From: Punica granatum
Lineage: Eukaryota > Streptophyta > Magnoliopsida > Myrtales > Lythraceae
Direction of reading: 5' to 3'
DNA: 64,000 bases
Assembly: GCF_007655135.1 (NCBI RefSeq)
Contig: NC_045128.1
Location: 38,887,885-38,951,884, forward strand
The translations under genes and the position numbers were made by a program. Positions 23,836 to 35,221 of this stretch are shown here, piece by piece; positions within the stretch are counted from its first letter, which is position 1, and the number at the start of each line of letters is the position of its first letter. Below the pieces are notes generated by a model. The model was not told where the DNA came from. It saw only the letters and a program-made list of their open reading frames with translations, and searched no databases.

Positions 23836-25242
23836 TCTTTTTAATAGATATATATATATATATATATATATTCCTTTCTCATTGTCAGCTGCCATCTTCA
23901 CTATGGTTAAAGTGGTCAGCCCACTATTCATTGCTACATATGCCTTTCTATATGGAGATTAGACCTTTGTGATCAGTTTTTGGCTTCTAGATGGCAAATA
24001 TTTACCATGTTCTTTTATATCATCCACGCTCAAAAAAATTTAATCATAGTATAATACGCAAAATGCATTTGTTGGGAGAAGGAGAAATTTATCGAATTTG
24101 TGAGAATAATGCCGCTCGTAATATTATACCCCTAAAAAGTAATGTTCACTGCATACGATAATCGACGTACAAAAGTAATTTCTCTAGAAATTTTGTCTTT
24201 TTTTTTCCCCTCGTACTGACTTGTATAATCGGGTCTTGGTGATGTGGAAAGTCCAAGACATCATGACACTTGCATTTCGATGGTTGGGCGGCACCGTCGT
24301 GAGACTTAATATTTGTCGTGAGTGACTTTCTAAATGCTTGGACGACGACTCCTATTATCTAATAATCTCACAATTTCTGCTGGACTTTTTTTTTTTTCTT
24401 TTTACCATATCGTTAAGTTATAGCCATTCATTTAACACCTCCATTACGCTCCAAGCCAAGACAACGTCGCACATTGCTTTTTATGTCATCGTGGCTTCAT
24501 GTCAATACTAAATTTCATACTTTCAATGCATACACAATTTCAAGTCAATACTATACGACCAAAAGGAAAAACGACAAAAAATTTATAGAGATAAATATAA
24601 TGCTCATCAATTACATAATTCTGTTAGTGTTGATCCCTTCTAAAGCGTTCAAGTCCAGCACAACCACCTAATAAGGGTAATCAGATGGCCATAGCAATAT
24701 ATATTATATATAAGATAAAAATGATTATCGATAATAATATTATTTGAGCTACGAGTATGTCACTTGTCAGTTAACATCGAGTAACCTCGATTCATATAAG
24801 AGACAAGGAGAGACTCTCTAACTGCAAGTGGAGGTGTGGCCAAAAAAAGGAAGAGAAAAAAAAATTGCGCGTCGAGTTTTCTTAATTACTTTCTAGTCGG
24901 AAAATGATACCTATTATTATCGGTTGGCTAGAATTATTTTAGTGTGTCTGATATGATAATAGAGGTGGGGCTAAGACATTCAGTTTGGGCTCTGGTGGGC
25001 TTGAATGAGCGCGAACTTGGGCCGGTAGCCCAGGCCCACTTCAGTTACTATGGGCCTGTCTTTCTCCCTACTAACGGCATTACCCAACGACAGTTCCAGT
25101 TTAGCGCGAAAACCAGAAATGGACAAAAAGAAAATAAAAATCATTTACAATTATTTTTGGCCTCAGAAAATAATAAAATAAAAATAAAAAAAAAATCCCA
25201 CCAGTTGCAGAGTAGAGCAAAGCTTCTACTTCGTCCCCATCC

Positions 25243-28200
25243 ATGGCCGGAGCTCTGAGCATAGCACCGGCTCCTGTCTTGAAGGCAGTCCCGCGCTGCC
25301 GGAAGTCCATAAAAGCCATGGTCTCCGTCAGAGCTTCGAGTGAGTCGTCGGACGCTCCGAGCTCCAGCTCCACGACCACCAGGGAAGCCCCCAAAACCCC
25401 GGACCTGTCGGTGACCTTCTCTCCTCCGCCTAACTTCAAGCCGCCCGAGCCGAAACGCTTTGGTGTGCGGTCGGACAAGCTCCTTGACGTGCTGGGGGCG
25501 TCTCTGGCCCTGATTTTCAGGCTGGGGACTGGCGTTTTTGTCTCCGGGTGAGTTCCAAACTTCCAATGGGTGAACGGACTGGTCTCGTTCCCTATTGCCG
25601 TGTACAGTTCCTAGGGCTTGTCTTGCTTCTCTGTTTGTGAGCTCGGAAATGAAGAGTAAAACGCTTGGCTTGTTCAAATTCAATTTATCTCGTATATGAA
25701 GGGCAAGTAGTCCTGCTGAATGAACATTAACAGCATGAGATGATAAGGCTGCTCTCCAATGAACATTCTTTATTTGCCCTTTTTGAGATATATATAATAT
25801 CATGATATTTTAGGATCTTTGAAGTTTCTTGCATTTGTGATGCAAATGCAGGTACTCTGCATCTTTTGCTTCTGAAAACGAGATTCCACCTGGCCAATAC
25901 GCATTAGATCTTGCTGGTATCATCAATACATTCTTCATATCATTTAATATGAGTAATTCCACCAGCTAGATGTAATTAAAATATTATGCTTTGTTGTCAA
26001 GTATTTGTCGGGCTGTTGCATGGAAATGTGCACTTATACATGACATTAAGTTGTTAAGAATATGACACTTCATTTCATCTTGCTGGTAAGATATGTATAT
26101 GAAATTCATGTTTTAACAGGTGCCAAGATCAAGGAGACTTCAAGGATTGGTCCTCGCCCAGAGAAGCCGATCGAAATCTATGAGTTCGAGAGGTATTTTT
26201 CTGTTTTCTTATCATTTTTGTCTTTTCCACCTAGCATATGTGACCAACTCAGGAGACAGATGCTAAATTTGTTTTTGCTTTACCTCTTTCTGCTCTTTCT
26301 TTCATGGGGGTAAATATTGGACATCATTGACACGCATCAGCTGCCCTTTCTGCCGCAAGGTAACACCTAATCAAGATATATCCTTTAGCATGCAGAGGAT
26401 TAGGCACTGCGCGTTGACTAGCTAGACTTCTCGTGTAGCAAGTCAATACATTTGATTTATGGATTTGAATTTTTAGGCTTATGTTACATTTGATTTTTGA
26501 ATCAATACATGCTTGAGTAAATTAGATTGGGGCGATGGCTTAAGATTAAGCTATATTTAGAAGCCTAATCATTTCCATGTGGTCGACGGATAGAGCCAGT
26601 ACCCCATCATTATATGCATCTTGTCGCAATATCGTGGACTGATGTTTTCAGGTGCAAACAGGTTAGGGAAATAGTTGCAATTTTGGACCTCGATGTTCTC
26701 TTCTATCCCTGTCCAAGAAATGGTCCCAATTTCCGTCCCAAGGTTGTCCAAATGGGTGGAAAACAACAGTATCCTTACATGGTTAGATTCTCTTTTCCTT
26801 TTACTTAGCTAATCGGCTTTACTTTGGTAAATGCTTGCTTTATAAATCAATAAATTAAAGACTTAGTTTTTGTATAGGGAATCATGCAGTTGGGACTTAC
26901 ATGCATTGATGGGCATGATGGATTATCTTTCATGTTCAGGAAACACTCCTTTTGCAATTTGTTTTCTCCTATGTGCTAGGGCCGCCATCCTCTTGGTGTA
27001 GTTTTGCTGATCAATCAAATTTGTAATCTTGAGCTTTGAAAGAAAATACTTTCTGAATGCTAGTTATGTTATGTATTTGAAACTTTCATAGGATTACAGG
27101 TGATAATTAATAGTGGTTACGCAAAACTAATGATCAGTTTCTCATTTACACCTTTCATCTTCATATCTGACTTCTGGGCAACATTTGTCCGAGGAATTCC
27201 CCCCGCCTACCAAGAAAACTTGAACAAGTTGTATTATTCTCAATAAATTAAAGTGCTATCTGCTGCTCATACAGATTCTTTAAAAGAAAGTCCATGTGCT
27301 GAATGACTTGATAGGATGTGAATACTTAAGAGTTAGCAGCTAAATGATAAAGCTGGAATCGATTTTGATGAAACAGTTTTTTCACTGATTTAACTATACC
27401 ATGCCCACTTACTTCCATATAGACTCTTTGAGTATAATTTTCTTTAGACCTTTCTGTGCAGCTAGTCATTCTAAGTTTCTTTCAGGACTTTGAAACTCTT
27501 TACTTCATAATTACCTTTCAAAATGATGGTTCACTGTTACATTTTGTTTTCTCAAAGCTTTAGAATCAGCAGAAAGTGGTAATGCATATAAGCTAGCTCA
27601 ATTCTTGTTTTCCTGCTTGCAGGTGGATCCGAACACAGGAGTTGCAATGTACGAGTCAGATGAGATAATAAAGTACTTGGTAACAAAATATGGTCTGTGT
27701 TCTTCCACAATTTTCCTTAATCTCGGGAATTGCTTTTTGGAGAATTGGTCCTTGTACTAGAGTCTTTAAGAAAATTTTAAAATTCTATTCCACGGAAAAA
27801 TTACTTAAACCAGGGAGTTTTTTTGCATGATTAAGCAATGCTAGCTTTTGTTACATTGGTGGACACATGAGCTTTTCTTCCCCTTCCCTTTCACTCATTC
27901 CAAGCTGCATTTCCTTTCTCGATATATCTTTAACAGCCCTTACATTATTATGTTGTATTTCCTTCTTATTATGGGAAGCCGGTGAACTTTATAAACAAGA
28001 TGCAGTCATTATTCTTTATCTTCAGGTGATGGCAACGTTCCTTTTATGCTGTCACTCGGTCTTCTCACGGTTGGTGCTGGAACAACTTTTTCTTATTCTT
28101 CTCCATGCGGTGAATTCAATGCAGAAGTGTGACGTTCTGCTTGTTGCTCGTTTTCTCTTTTGCAGACACTAACTGAAGGCTTTGCTATGATTGGTCGTAT

Positions 28201-29229
28201 GGGAAGGGTAAAGCATCATTGATTTTTTATTACCTTTTTCGTTTTTCTACTATCGAAATGCAGTTAAACTTCTTGCTTTCCGCATGCATCTTATACAGGG
28301 ATCGTCTTACAGACCATCAAAGTTGCCACCTAAACCACTTGAAATATGGGCATATGAGGTAAGTAGCTTTGGCTTTGATCTTTTTTCTTCTGTTCCTTTT
28401 CTTCTCTTTTATATACCCTTTTTTTGCCCCCTAAGTTTTTAAGATTAAAGCACGAAACACAACTTAGTTGCTTCTAGTATTACTTTGGAGTTCCATGGTA
28501 TAATTTATCCTCATCTGTGGCAAAACAAGTAGGTTCTTCTCTTTGCGTTTCTTATTTCTCCTCTTTGCCTTGTCTAATGAAAATAGCTTGTGACGTGGTT
28601 TGCATCATCGGTCAGATTTTTTTCTACCATGTTTAGAACCACTATTGGCTAATGGTTGGCCCTTCGCTTTGCGGCCTTCTATAGAAAATGAAAACTTTCG
28701 ACTTGTATGTTTTGGTTAGAAATGTTTCAGCGTGAAAGATTTTCCATTTTTTGCAGGGTTCTCCATTTTGCAAGCTTGTACGAGAAGTATTGGTGGAGTT
28801 GGAATTACCCCATCTCGTCCGCTGGTAAAAGTCAAATTTTGGATTTCTTTCATAAAAAGACAAAGTGTTTCTTGTGAACTTGCTGGACTTATTTCTTCCA
28901 TCATTTCATTTTATATTGTAAACCTTCTATAAGATTTCCTTGATTCTGTTTTCTGACTTCTTTTTGCCGCATTAAGTTGTGCGCGTGGGAGTCCAAAAAG
29001 ACAGATGCTCTACGAAAAGGCTGGGTGTTTCCAGGTATGTCCAGGCACAAGTCTCTCACAGATAGAGGCTCATGGGACAGCATATTACGATTGACCGGGA
29101 AATGCCAAACTGACAGTGATCATATTACAATTTTGTCAGGTTCCTTATCTTGTAGATCCAAACACAGGAGTACAAATGTTTGAAAGTGCCGAAATTGTGG
29201 AGTATCTTCAAGCAACTTACGCTCTCTAG
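25243..29229 (+). CDS. plastid tandem thioredoxin-fold / GST-N-like protein, At5g03880 type
   Basis: Twelve exons: 25243-25547, 25852-25916, 26120-26192, 26341-26359, 26662-26781, 27623-27692, 28026-28069, 28166-28207, 28299-28358, 28757-28824, 28977-29034 and 29140-29229, giving 337 residues. A Ser/Thr-rich transit peptide-like start is followed by PPNFKPPEPKRFGVRSDKL. Two GST-N/glutaredoxin-like modules follow. The first has a dithiol CPFC (149-152) with PKVVQMGGKQQYPYMVDPNT; the second has a monothiol SPFC (268-271) with VPYLVDPNTGVQMFESAEIV. A hydrophobic Gly/Leu-rich linker (FMLSLGLLTLTEGFAMIG) separates them. Both modules carry the cis-Pro-containing P-Y-[ML]-V-D-P-N-T-G motif, which indicates an internal duplication. 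CPFC is encoded by a 19-nt micro-exon. Probable plastid redox protein; substrate unknown. Confidence 0.9.
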
Positions 29230-29259
29230 CAAGGGAAGCCATTTGTCAGCTGCATCATC

Positions 29260-30800
29260 TACTACCTTTCTCCTAGTAAGGCAAATATAGGAATCGTGTG
29301 TTAGATAAAAGGTTTTTCAATATACATAATCCCTTTCATTAGAATGAGAGTTTGGTCAGTTCTCGTAAGGTTCCCACTTATAGATCTCACTCGAGTTTTC
29401 CAATCGTTCCACATGCACAGGCCTTGTATATCTTGCAGTAATATGCTATAACTAGCTTTGTATTGGACACTGATTGTATGGTCCAGGACATCAAATTGTG
29501 CTCGAGTTTTGGCAAGAGAGATGTTTGTCAAGCACTCCCAGTACTATCTGGTGCGGGTCTACATAGCTTACCCGAGCACCGCCTAGGCCACACCTGGTGA
29601 TAAAAATGTGCGGAAGAGATGAGAGTCACTAGAAGTGGAGAAGTGGGCTGCATACGGTCCTTAAATAGTGGGCAATGTGCTGAAATCTTGTCTGAGAATC
29701 TTTCCACTCCCTGCAATGTGTTTGTGAAGCTCAAAACAAAAGAGTGGGCAAATGATGCCTGTCCCCTTCCCTTCTTTCTCCGGCCAAATTAAGTGGCAGT
29801 GGCAACTGGCAATTGCTATGTCAAGGATAAGGCATCTTTATTATTATGTGCGTCTGCTCTCTTCTCACCTTTTTTCTGGTCTCAAAAGAAGCTTTTGCTC
29901 TGCCTTTTGCTTGCTTTCGTACTGTTCTGTCAACTTCGGATTGCTTTCGATATATTCTCCCTTTTCCTCCCTCCCCCTCCATTTGTATGTCCACTCCAGT
30001 CGTGCTAAAAGGCGATTCCAACACGATTAGAGAAGTGAGTTCCGATCCTATTCTCATGTAGTTAGTGGAGGGATGCATGGAACACAGATGACCTTCCACT
30101 CGGTCATTGCGCATGCTTGGTTGTTCTCTGGACTGGTATATAGTCGAACGTTGGGCCTGTTTTCATGACTTTTCATTCGGTGACTATTCTAGATTTCGAA
30201 GTATGACGGACATCGATTTCTGTTGATAGCTCACTGAAGGTGCCGGCATTGATAGTTCACTAAAGGTCCTGGCATGGTCGACATATGAATATTTTGCCAG
30301 TCCCTCAATTTGGTAAGACTATTATGGATATATTTGGTCAACATTGTGGAAGTCTTGGCTCGTGCTTGGACTGTGGAGATTGTTCGTACCTCTAGAGAGG
30401 AGAAATGTGCGGTTGACTAATTGGCTCGGAGTGCTCTCCAATTGGCTATAGGATATTATTATTATTATCAGTCTGCCCCAGTTGGTCGTGGATTGCTATT
30501 GTTTGGCGATATTTTTGGGATCTCCTTACCCTGCTTATATATCTCGTAGTTTATTATTGTTTGTATTGGGCGTTTGCCCTTTTACCATCCAAAAAAAAAA
30601 AAATCACGGGATGAATTCGATCCATCCATGAATTTAATTTATTAAGAATTGGGGTTAGAAAAGGTTTAAAATGCATGTAGATTTGTATTCTTCAAAAAAT
30701 TTTAGATAATATTACTTAAATATATATTAAAAAGTATAAAGTTTTGAAATAAATAATATAAAGACGCACAAATAATCTTATGATGAGTATTGAACCAATT
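29260..30800. repeat. repeat block X, copy 1 (with LINE insertion)
   Basis: First of four homologous non-coding blocks. It shares with 33.64-33.75/39.57-40.79, 49.49-50.90 and 54.19-54.79 kb the phrases GATAAAAGGTTTTTCA-type start, CCCACTTATAGATCT, AATATGCTATAACTAGCT, a CTGCCTTTTGCTT core, and TTGATTATTCTTACGCAT near its end. It follows the thioredoxin-fold gene directly, so it may originate as that gene's 3' flank. Confidence 0.7.
30321..30603 (+). mobile_element. 5'-truncated LINE 3' end with poly(A)
   Basis: Present only in X copy 1. It ends in an A13 run (30591-30603). One frame reads LARAWTVEIVRTSREEKCAV, then a stop, then LARSALQLAIG, which resembles the RNase H tail of plant L1-type LINEs. 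X copy 3 has at the same place an uninterrupted GGTAATACAATT followed by an A-tract, i.e. the empty TT/AAAA-type target. Confidence 0.6.
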
Positions 30801-31192
30801 GCTTATTGATTATCAGGCGGCAATAAATTGCATTATTGCATTACAACCTCTTTGATTATTCTTACGCATCTTGTTACTGTCAAATTACGGAAACTAAAGA
30901 ACTATGGTTGCGAAGAACTTGATTATGCAACATAAACCGCGAACTTTTTTTTCCCCTAAAATCCAGCTTATCTAACCATCGAGTCAGTAAACCGACGTCT
31001 CCGCAACTGAGCCGATTCGATGAACTATGAGACACACGAGAGATCCAACTCCAAGCAGTAAGATTCCCGATAAAAATTCTCGACAAAACACCGCCAAAAA
31101 CTTAGCAGAAACAAAGGAAAAAAAAAAGGCAAAAACAAAAATGGATAAATTTTAGATTTTTGCTTGCCTGTTATTGAATCCAACCAGAGAGA

Positions 31193-31200
31193 TTATAAAG
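31193..31200 (+). promoter_or_regulatory. putative TATA box of carbonic anhydrase gene 1
   Basis: TTATAAAG about 92 bases before the start codon, in a context (CCAACCAGAGAGATTATAAAGG) kept at carbonic anhydrase gene 2. Confidence 0.55.
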
Positions 31201-31291
31201 GGACGTGGCTTCACCTCTGCTACTGCTAGAGGAAATTGAAGCATTCTGGAGCTTTTTGCACATTGCAAATCCCTCCATCTTAAATATAACA

Positions 31292-33293
31292 ATGGCTGCT
31301 CCTCTAGGCCTCTTCTCCGTCTTTGCCTTCGCTTTGCTGCTCGCCACCGCCTCCGCCTCCTACCCCTGTAATCATCATCTCCCTCCCTTCCCAGCTCGAT
31401 CCGGTTGTCAAATGGGATATATAGCCTTAATTAATCTCACTCCTGATGATATGTGATTCTTTAGTTAACATGTCATCTGGCTTCTCATTCCTTCTCCTGG
31501 TGTTGAGATACCGGAATGAAGCTGCAGCTTTTCGAGTTACCAGCCACTCGGTTCAAATGTTGTTCAAAGTTATAGACATTCTATTCCACTTTCGAATGAT
31601 TAACTGATTTTTTTTCCTTTTTTCCGTGGTTTGGACAAATTATAGATGCCAGAGAAGTGTTCAGTTACTCGGGTGCCAAGGGACCGAGCCACTGGGGGCA
31701 TCTGAGTTCGAACTACTCGGCATGCTCTAATGGCAAGATCCAGTCCCCCATCAACGTCGTTAAGAACCAGACGGTCCTGAACAAGGGCCTCACGCCCCTG
31801 ACCCAGGATTACCATCCCGCCAATGCCACCCTCGGCAACAACGGCGTCACTGTTGCAGTCCGCATATTTAATCCCTCGACCCTCCTCTGCTTTGCTTTTA
31901 ATGAGATGATGATGCTTCTTACGTTTTGAAAGTTAGTTATTTCCGTTAAGTACCCATTTAGCATTAAATAATATTAACCAGTCTGATTGATTAATAAATA
32001 GATAAATTTCGAGGAAGAGGTTGGAGCGTTGATGGTAGGAAACAAGAAGTACAGCTTGAAGCAGATTCATTGGCACACTCCCTCCGAGCACTACCTCGAT
32101 GGAGTCCAGTGAGTATTCCTTCTCTGCTCTCTCCTCTTCCGTATATCTATGAACATATTCTGGACAAGAGATCGATGCATGAACACGACTATGAATTATC
32201 AGTTCAGTTCAAGTAAAGATTCAGTTTGGATTTGATGCATGTAGGCCCAAAGGATCCTCAAGCTCTTAAAAATCTTTCGGCCTGTCTAGCGATTGTATCA
32301 GTCGCTCTTCCACCTCACGTCATCGCGTATTTAAATGCATTATCTAATCATCATTGATATATCAATAAGCATGTGTGCAGTCATGCCGCTGAGATGCATG
32401 TTCTCCACAAGGCCAATGATGGAAGCATAGCCGTAGCTGCTGTCCTCTACCATTACGGCAAACCCGACCCCTTCCTCCAGAAGGTCCAAACCTCTCCAAC
32501 CATTTGCTCAAACTCGTATTTCTTTTCCCCTGAATGACATCGTACTTTCAATGAGCTAGATTCGCGTTTGGCTCCTAGGAAACCATGGACAGTCGATGAA
32601 GGTTTAATTAAGAAGTGAAAATAAACCAAAACTAGGTTATAGCAGCCTATTGCTTCCAAATCTTACTGAGCTGTACGCAAGAATTCACCCAGGTCTGATC
32701 CCAATATCCAAACCATGATGTGCCGATGATACATTATACGTTACGCACCTTACTAAATGCACAATCAGCGTAGCAATTTGCAGTTCACGTGTCAATTCTT
32801 TATTTTAATTCAATTCAGTCTCTTATTATTGTTTGGGTGATTTGTAGATCAACAAGCGGTTGGTTCAGCTGGGGCAGGAGACCTCTGGCTTGGATAAGGA
32901 ATCTCGAATTGCATTGGGACTCTTCACCCCGAAGGGCATCATCAGGAGCACCAGCAAGTACTACCGATACATCGGCTCCACCACTACCCCTCCTTGCATC
33001 GAGAAGGTCGTCTGGAACATCCTCGGCGAGGTACTGCCTTTAACTTAATCACTTCGTCCGCCAGACAAGCTAAGAAATACCTTTTCAGAAAAATGAATCG
33101 AGGAAAAGGAATGATATAAATTAATCTGACCATTAATTAATAATAATTAATGAACGAGCAGGTGAGGACGATCTCGAAGGAGCAGGTCCAGGCTCTGAGG
33201 GCTCCGCTGTACAGCGACTGCAAGAGCAACTGCAGACCGGTGCAGCCCCTTAACGGGAGAAAGATTGAGCTGTACGACAACCTCAGCCACTAG
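31292..33293 (+). CDS. alpha-carbonic anhydrase, secreted (tandem copy 1)
   Basis: Hydrates CO2 to bicarbonate. Six exons: 31292-31367, 31646-31857, 32002-32108, 32381-32483, 32848-33030 and 33162-33293, giving 270 residues. The signal peptide is about 1-24 ([17 protein letters not shown]), so the product enters the secretory route; an apoplastic, or less often plastid, destination is possible. Zinc ligands are intact: His119 and His121 in IHWHTPSEH, His138 in EMHVLH. Glu125 and the TTTPPC segment of the active site are present. Cysteines in SACSNG and TPPCIE fit the family disulfide. The equivalent of the His64 proton shuttle is Val93 (NNGV). N-glycosylation sequons NYS, NQT and NAT occur. 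The array neighbours are two paralogues with the same exon phases. Confidence 0.92.
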
Positions 33294-33639
33294 AAACTCT
33301 GTAATTATGTATTCTCATGTTTATGATCATTGAACATGACTGTGCGCGCGATGTGCAGCTAATTGTTGGAGTCGAGTGTTCTACTAAATAAATATGGTTT
33401 ATGTATATTAGTTCTGCGGCCTTCCTTAAAATACCCTGAACACCGAAACACAGTCATGGAAATTCATCTCAAATTCATCGAACAAAACGAAACTGGAAAA
33501 CCGAAGGAAAACCAAATTGGAAGTAAACTCATCAGAGAACAACACTGAAATAGAGTCATGGAAATTTGCCTCAAACCAATCGAACAAAATGAAATTAGAA
33601 AACAGAAGGAAAATGATGCTGGACAATCGTGTGTTAGAT

Positions 33640-33749
33640 GAAGGAATCATGTGTTAGATAAAGTTGGTCAATTCCCGGAAGGATCCCACTTATAGATCTT
33701 ACTCCAGTCTTCCAATTGTTCCACATGTCTTGTATATCTAGCAATAATA
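33640..33749. repeat. repeat block X, copy 2 (left part, split by copia element)
   Basis: CCCGGAAGGATCCCACTTAT and the following phrases match X copy 3. It is interrupted at 33750 by the copia LTR and resumes at 39573. Confidence 0.75.
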
Positions 33750-34380
33750 TGTTAAAAATTATGGCTAATGGGTGAATGAGGAAATTGCTCACGAGCTAAT
33801 GACTCTTGATTTTCTTGGCGGTTACAAGAAATGAATGGATTGCATTCATGAATAATCAAATGTCATTAACATGTATATTGAATATATGTGAATTATTCCC
33901 CATAAATGGAGAATAGGAAGAGTCATATAACGGATGGAACCCATAGTCTATAAAAGGGGTACACGGCAAAAAGGAAAGAGAACAAGAGAAAAAGTCTCCT
34001 GCCTTCCATTGCTTCCTATAGCCGACTGAAAAACAAGAAGAAAATTCGACCTCAAAAGTGTTCACGCTTCTCTTCGAGTTCGCTGAAGCGTTGCTGTTTG
34101 TGCTGCTGCTTCGCTTGTTGCCGTTTTATCCTGGGAAACGATTGTCCACGTAACCTCAAGCACCCAGGAGGGGACAATTCTGTTTCAAGGGGTTTGTGTC
34201 TAACACAGGACTCGGCTCTCTCTCGTATCTTTCGGTTTCGCCTTTGTTTCGGTTTGAATTTCCAAGTTCCTATACTAATGAAATTAAGTTAATTTGATAG
34301 TATTCTATTTGTCCGAATAGCTATTTGAATTATCGTTCAATTTTGTGACTTATTAAGGCTAATTAAATTTACCTCTTACA
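33750..34380 (+). repeat. 5' LTR of copia element
   Basis: 631 bp, TGTTAAAAATTATGG to CTCTTACA. It contains a TATAAAAGG at about 33949-33957, a credible LTR promoter. It differs from the 3' LTR at positions 5-6 (AA versus GG). Confidence 0.95.
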
Positions 34381-34417
34381 ATCTTGAAACAGAATTTTTG
34401 TTATTTGAACGATTCGA

Positions 34418-35221
34418 ATGGCGTCGGGGAACGATGGAGATACGACCAACGGAAGCCAGACTACTGGCTCCGGCCCTGCTCCTATCTTGCCTAACCATTT
34501 GGTTGGCCAAAACGTGGCTGCTCCCTCGATGGTCCCTGTGAACCATGTCGAGAAGCCCGAGAAGTTCAATGGGTTGAACTTCAAGAGGTGGCAGCAAAAG
34601 ATGCTATTCTACCTCACAACTCTGAACCTTGCAAGATTTTTGACTGAAAATGCTCCAACCCTATCTATGGGGGAGTCAGATGTGCAGGCTCTCAGTGCGG
34701 TTGACGCTTGGAAGCACTCCGACTATCTCTGCCGGAATTATATCATGAATAGTCTTCATGATTCCCTGTATAGTGTCTATCAGGGGTTTAAGACGGCAAA
34801 TGAACTATGGGAATCCTTGGACCGTAAATATAAATCAGAGGATGCCGGTGCGAAGAAATTTCTCGTCGGACAATTCCTCGATTTTAAAATGGTGGATTCA
34901 AGGACCGTAATGAGTCAAGTGCAGGAATTGCAAGTGCTCTTACATGAGATTCAGGCTGAGGGAATGGCTCTAAGTGAATCCTTCCAAGTGGCTGTTGTCA
35001 TTGAGAAACTGCCTTCTGGTTGGAAGGATTTCAAGAATTATCTGAAGCATAAGCGAAATGAGATGACAATGGAAGATCTTGTTGTCAAGCTTCGAATTGA
35101 AGAAGACAATAAAAACTCCGGAAAGGATCTCATCCTCCCTGCTGCTAAGGTAAATGTCATGGAGCAAGGGCAAAGCTCTAAGAACAAAAAAGGCAAGAAG
35201 AAGCTGGGTACGAATGGATGA
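34418..35221 (+). CDS. gag: copia gag (capsid) portion, ends at in-frame TGA
   Basis: 267 codons from ATG 34418. It contains a UBN2/copia-type gag domain: [16 protein letters not shown] near the start, [15 protein letters not shown] in the middle, then [16 protein letters not shown] and a Lys-rich end. The frame runs into TGA at 35219-35221. Immediately downstream and in the same frame lies the zinc knuckle [14 protein letters not shown] (35249-35290), so the stop separates capsid from nucleocapsid. It is either a single point lesion in a one-ORF copia polyprotein or a readthrough stop; I favour a lesion. Confidence 0.9.
   Translation: MASGNDGDTTNGSQTTGSGPAPILPNHLVGQNVAAPSMVPVNHVEKPEKFNGLNFKRWQQKMLFYLTTLNLARFLTENAPTLSMGESDVQALSAVDAWKHSDYLCRNYIMNSLHDSLYSVYQGFKTANELWESLDRKYKSEDAGAKKFLVGQFLDFKMVDSRTVMSQVQELQVLLHEIQAEGMALSESFQVAVVIEKLPSGWKDFKNYLKHKRNEMTMEDLVVKLRIEEDNKNSGKDLILPAAKVNVMEQGQSSKNKKGKKKLGTNG

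Larger units (their letters stand above)
16960..25242. other. gene-poor AT-rich region
   Basis: More than 8 kb without a recognisable gene. It holds (TA)n tracts (21020-21049, 21372-21390, 23847-23871), homopolymer runs, a foldback element (22.4-23.0 kb) and two copies of a dispersed repeat (about 19.6 and 23.7 kb). Small open frames are compositional. Confidence 0.6.

Noticed and set aside
25141..25803. 220-codon minus-strand open frame
   Set aside because: Antisense to exon 1 of the thioredoxin-fold gene and its intron; no homology pattern.
33856..34292. Short open frames (69 and 64 codons) in the copia LTRs, repeated identically at 39043-39479
   Set aside because: They recur only because the LTRs are duplicated; no start context or family motif supports translation.
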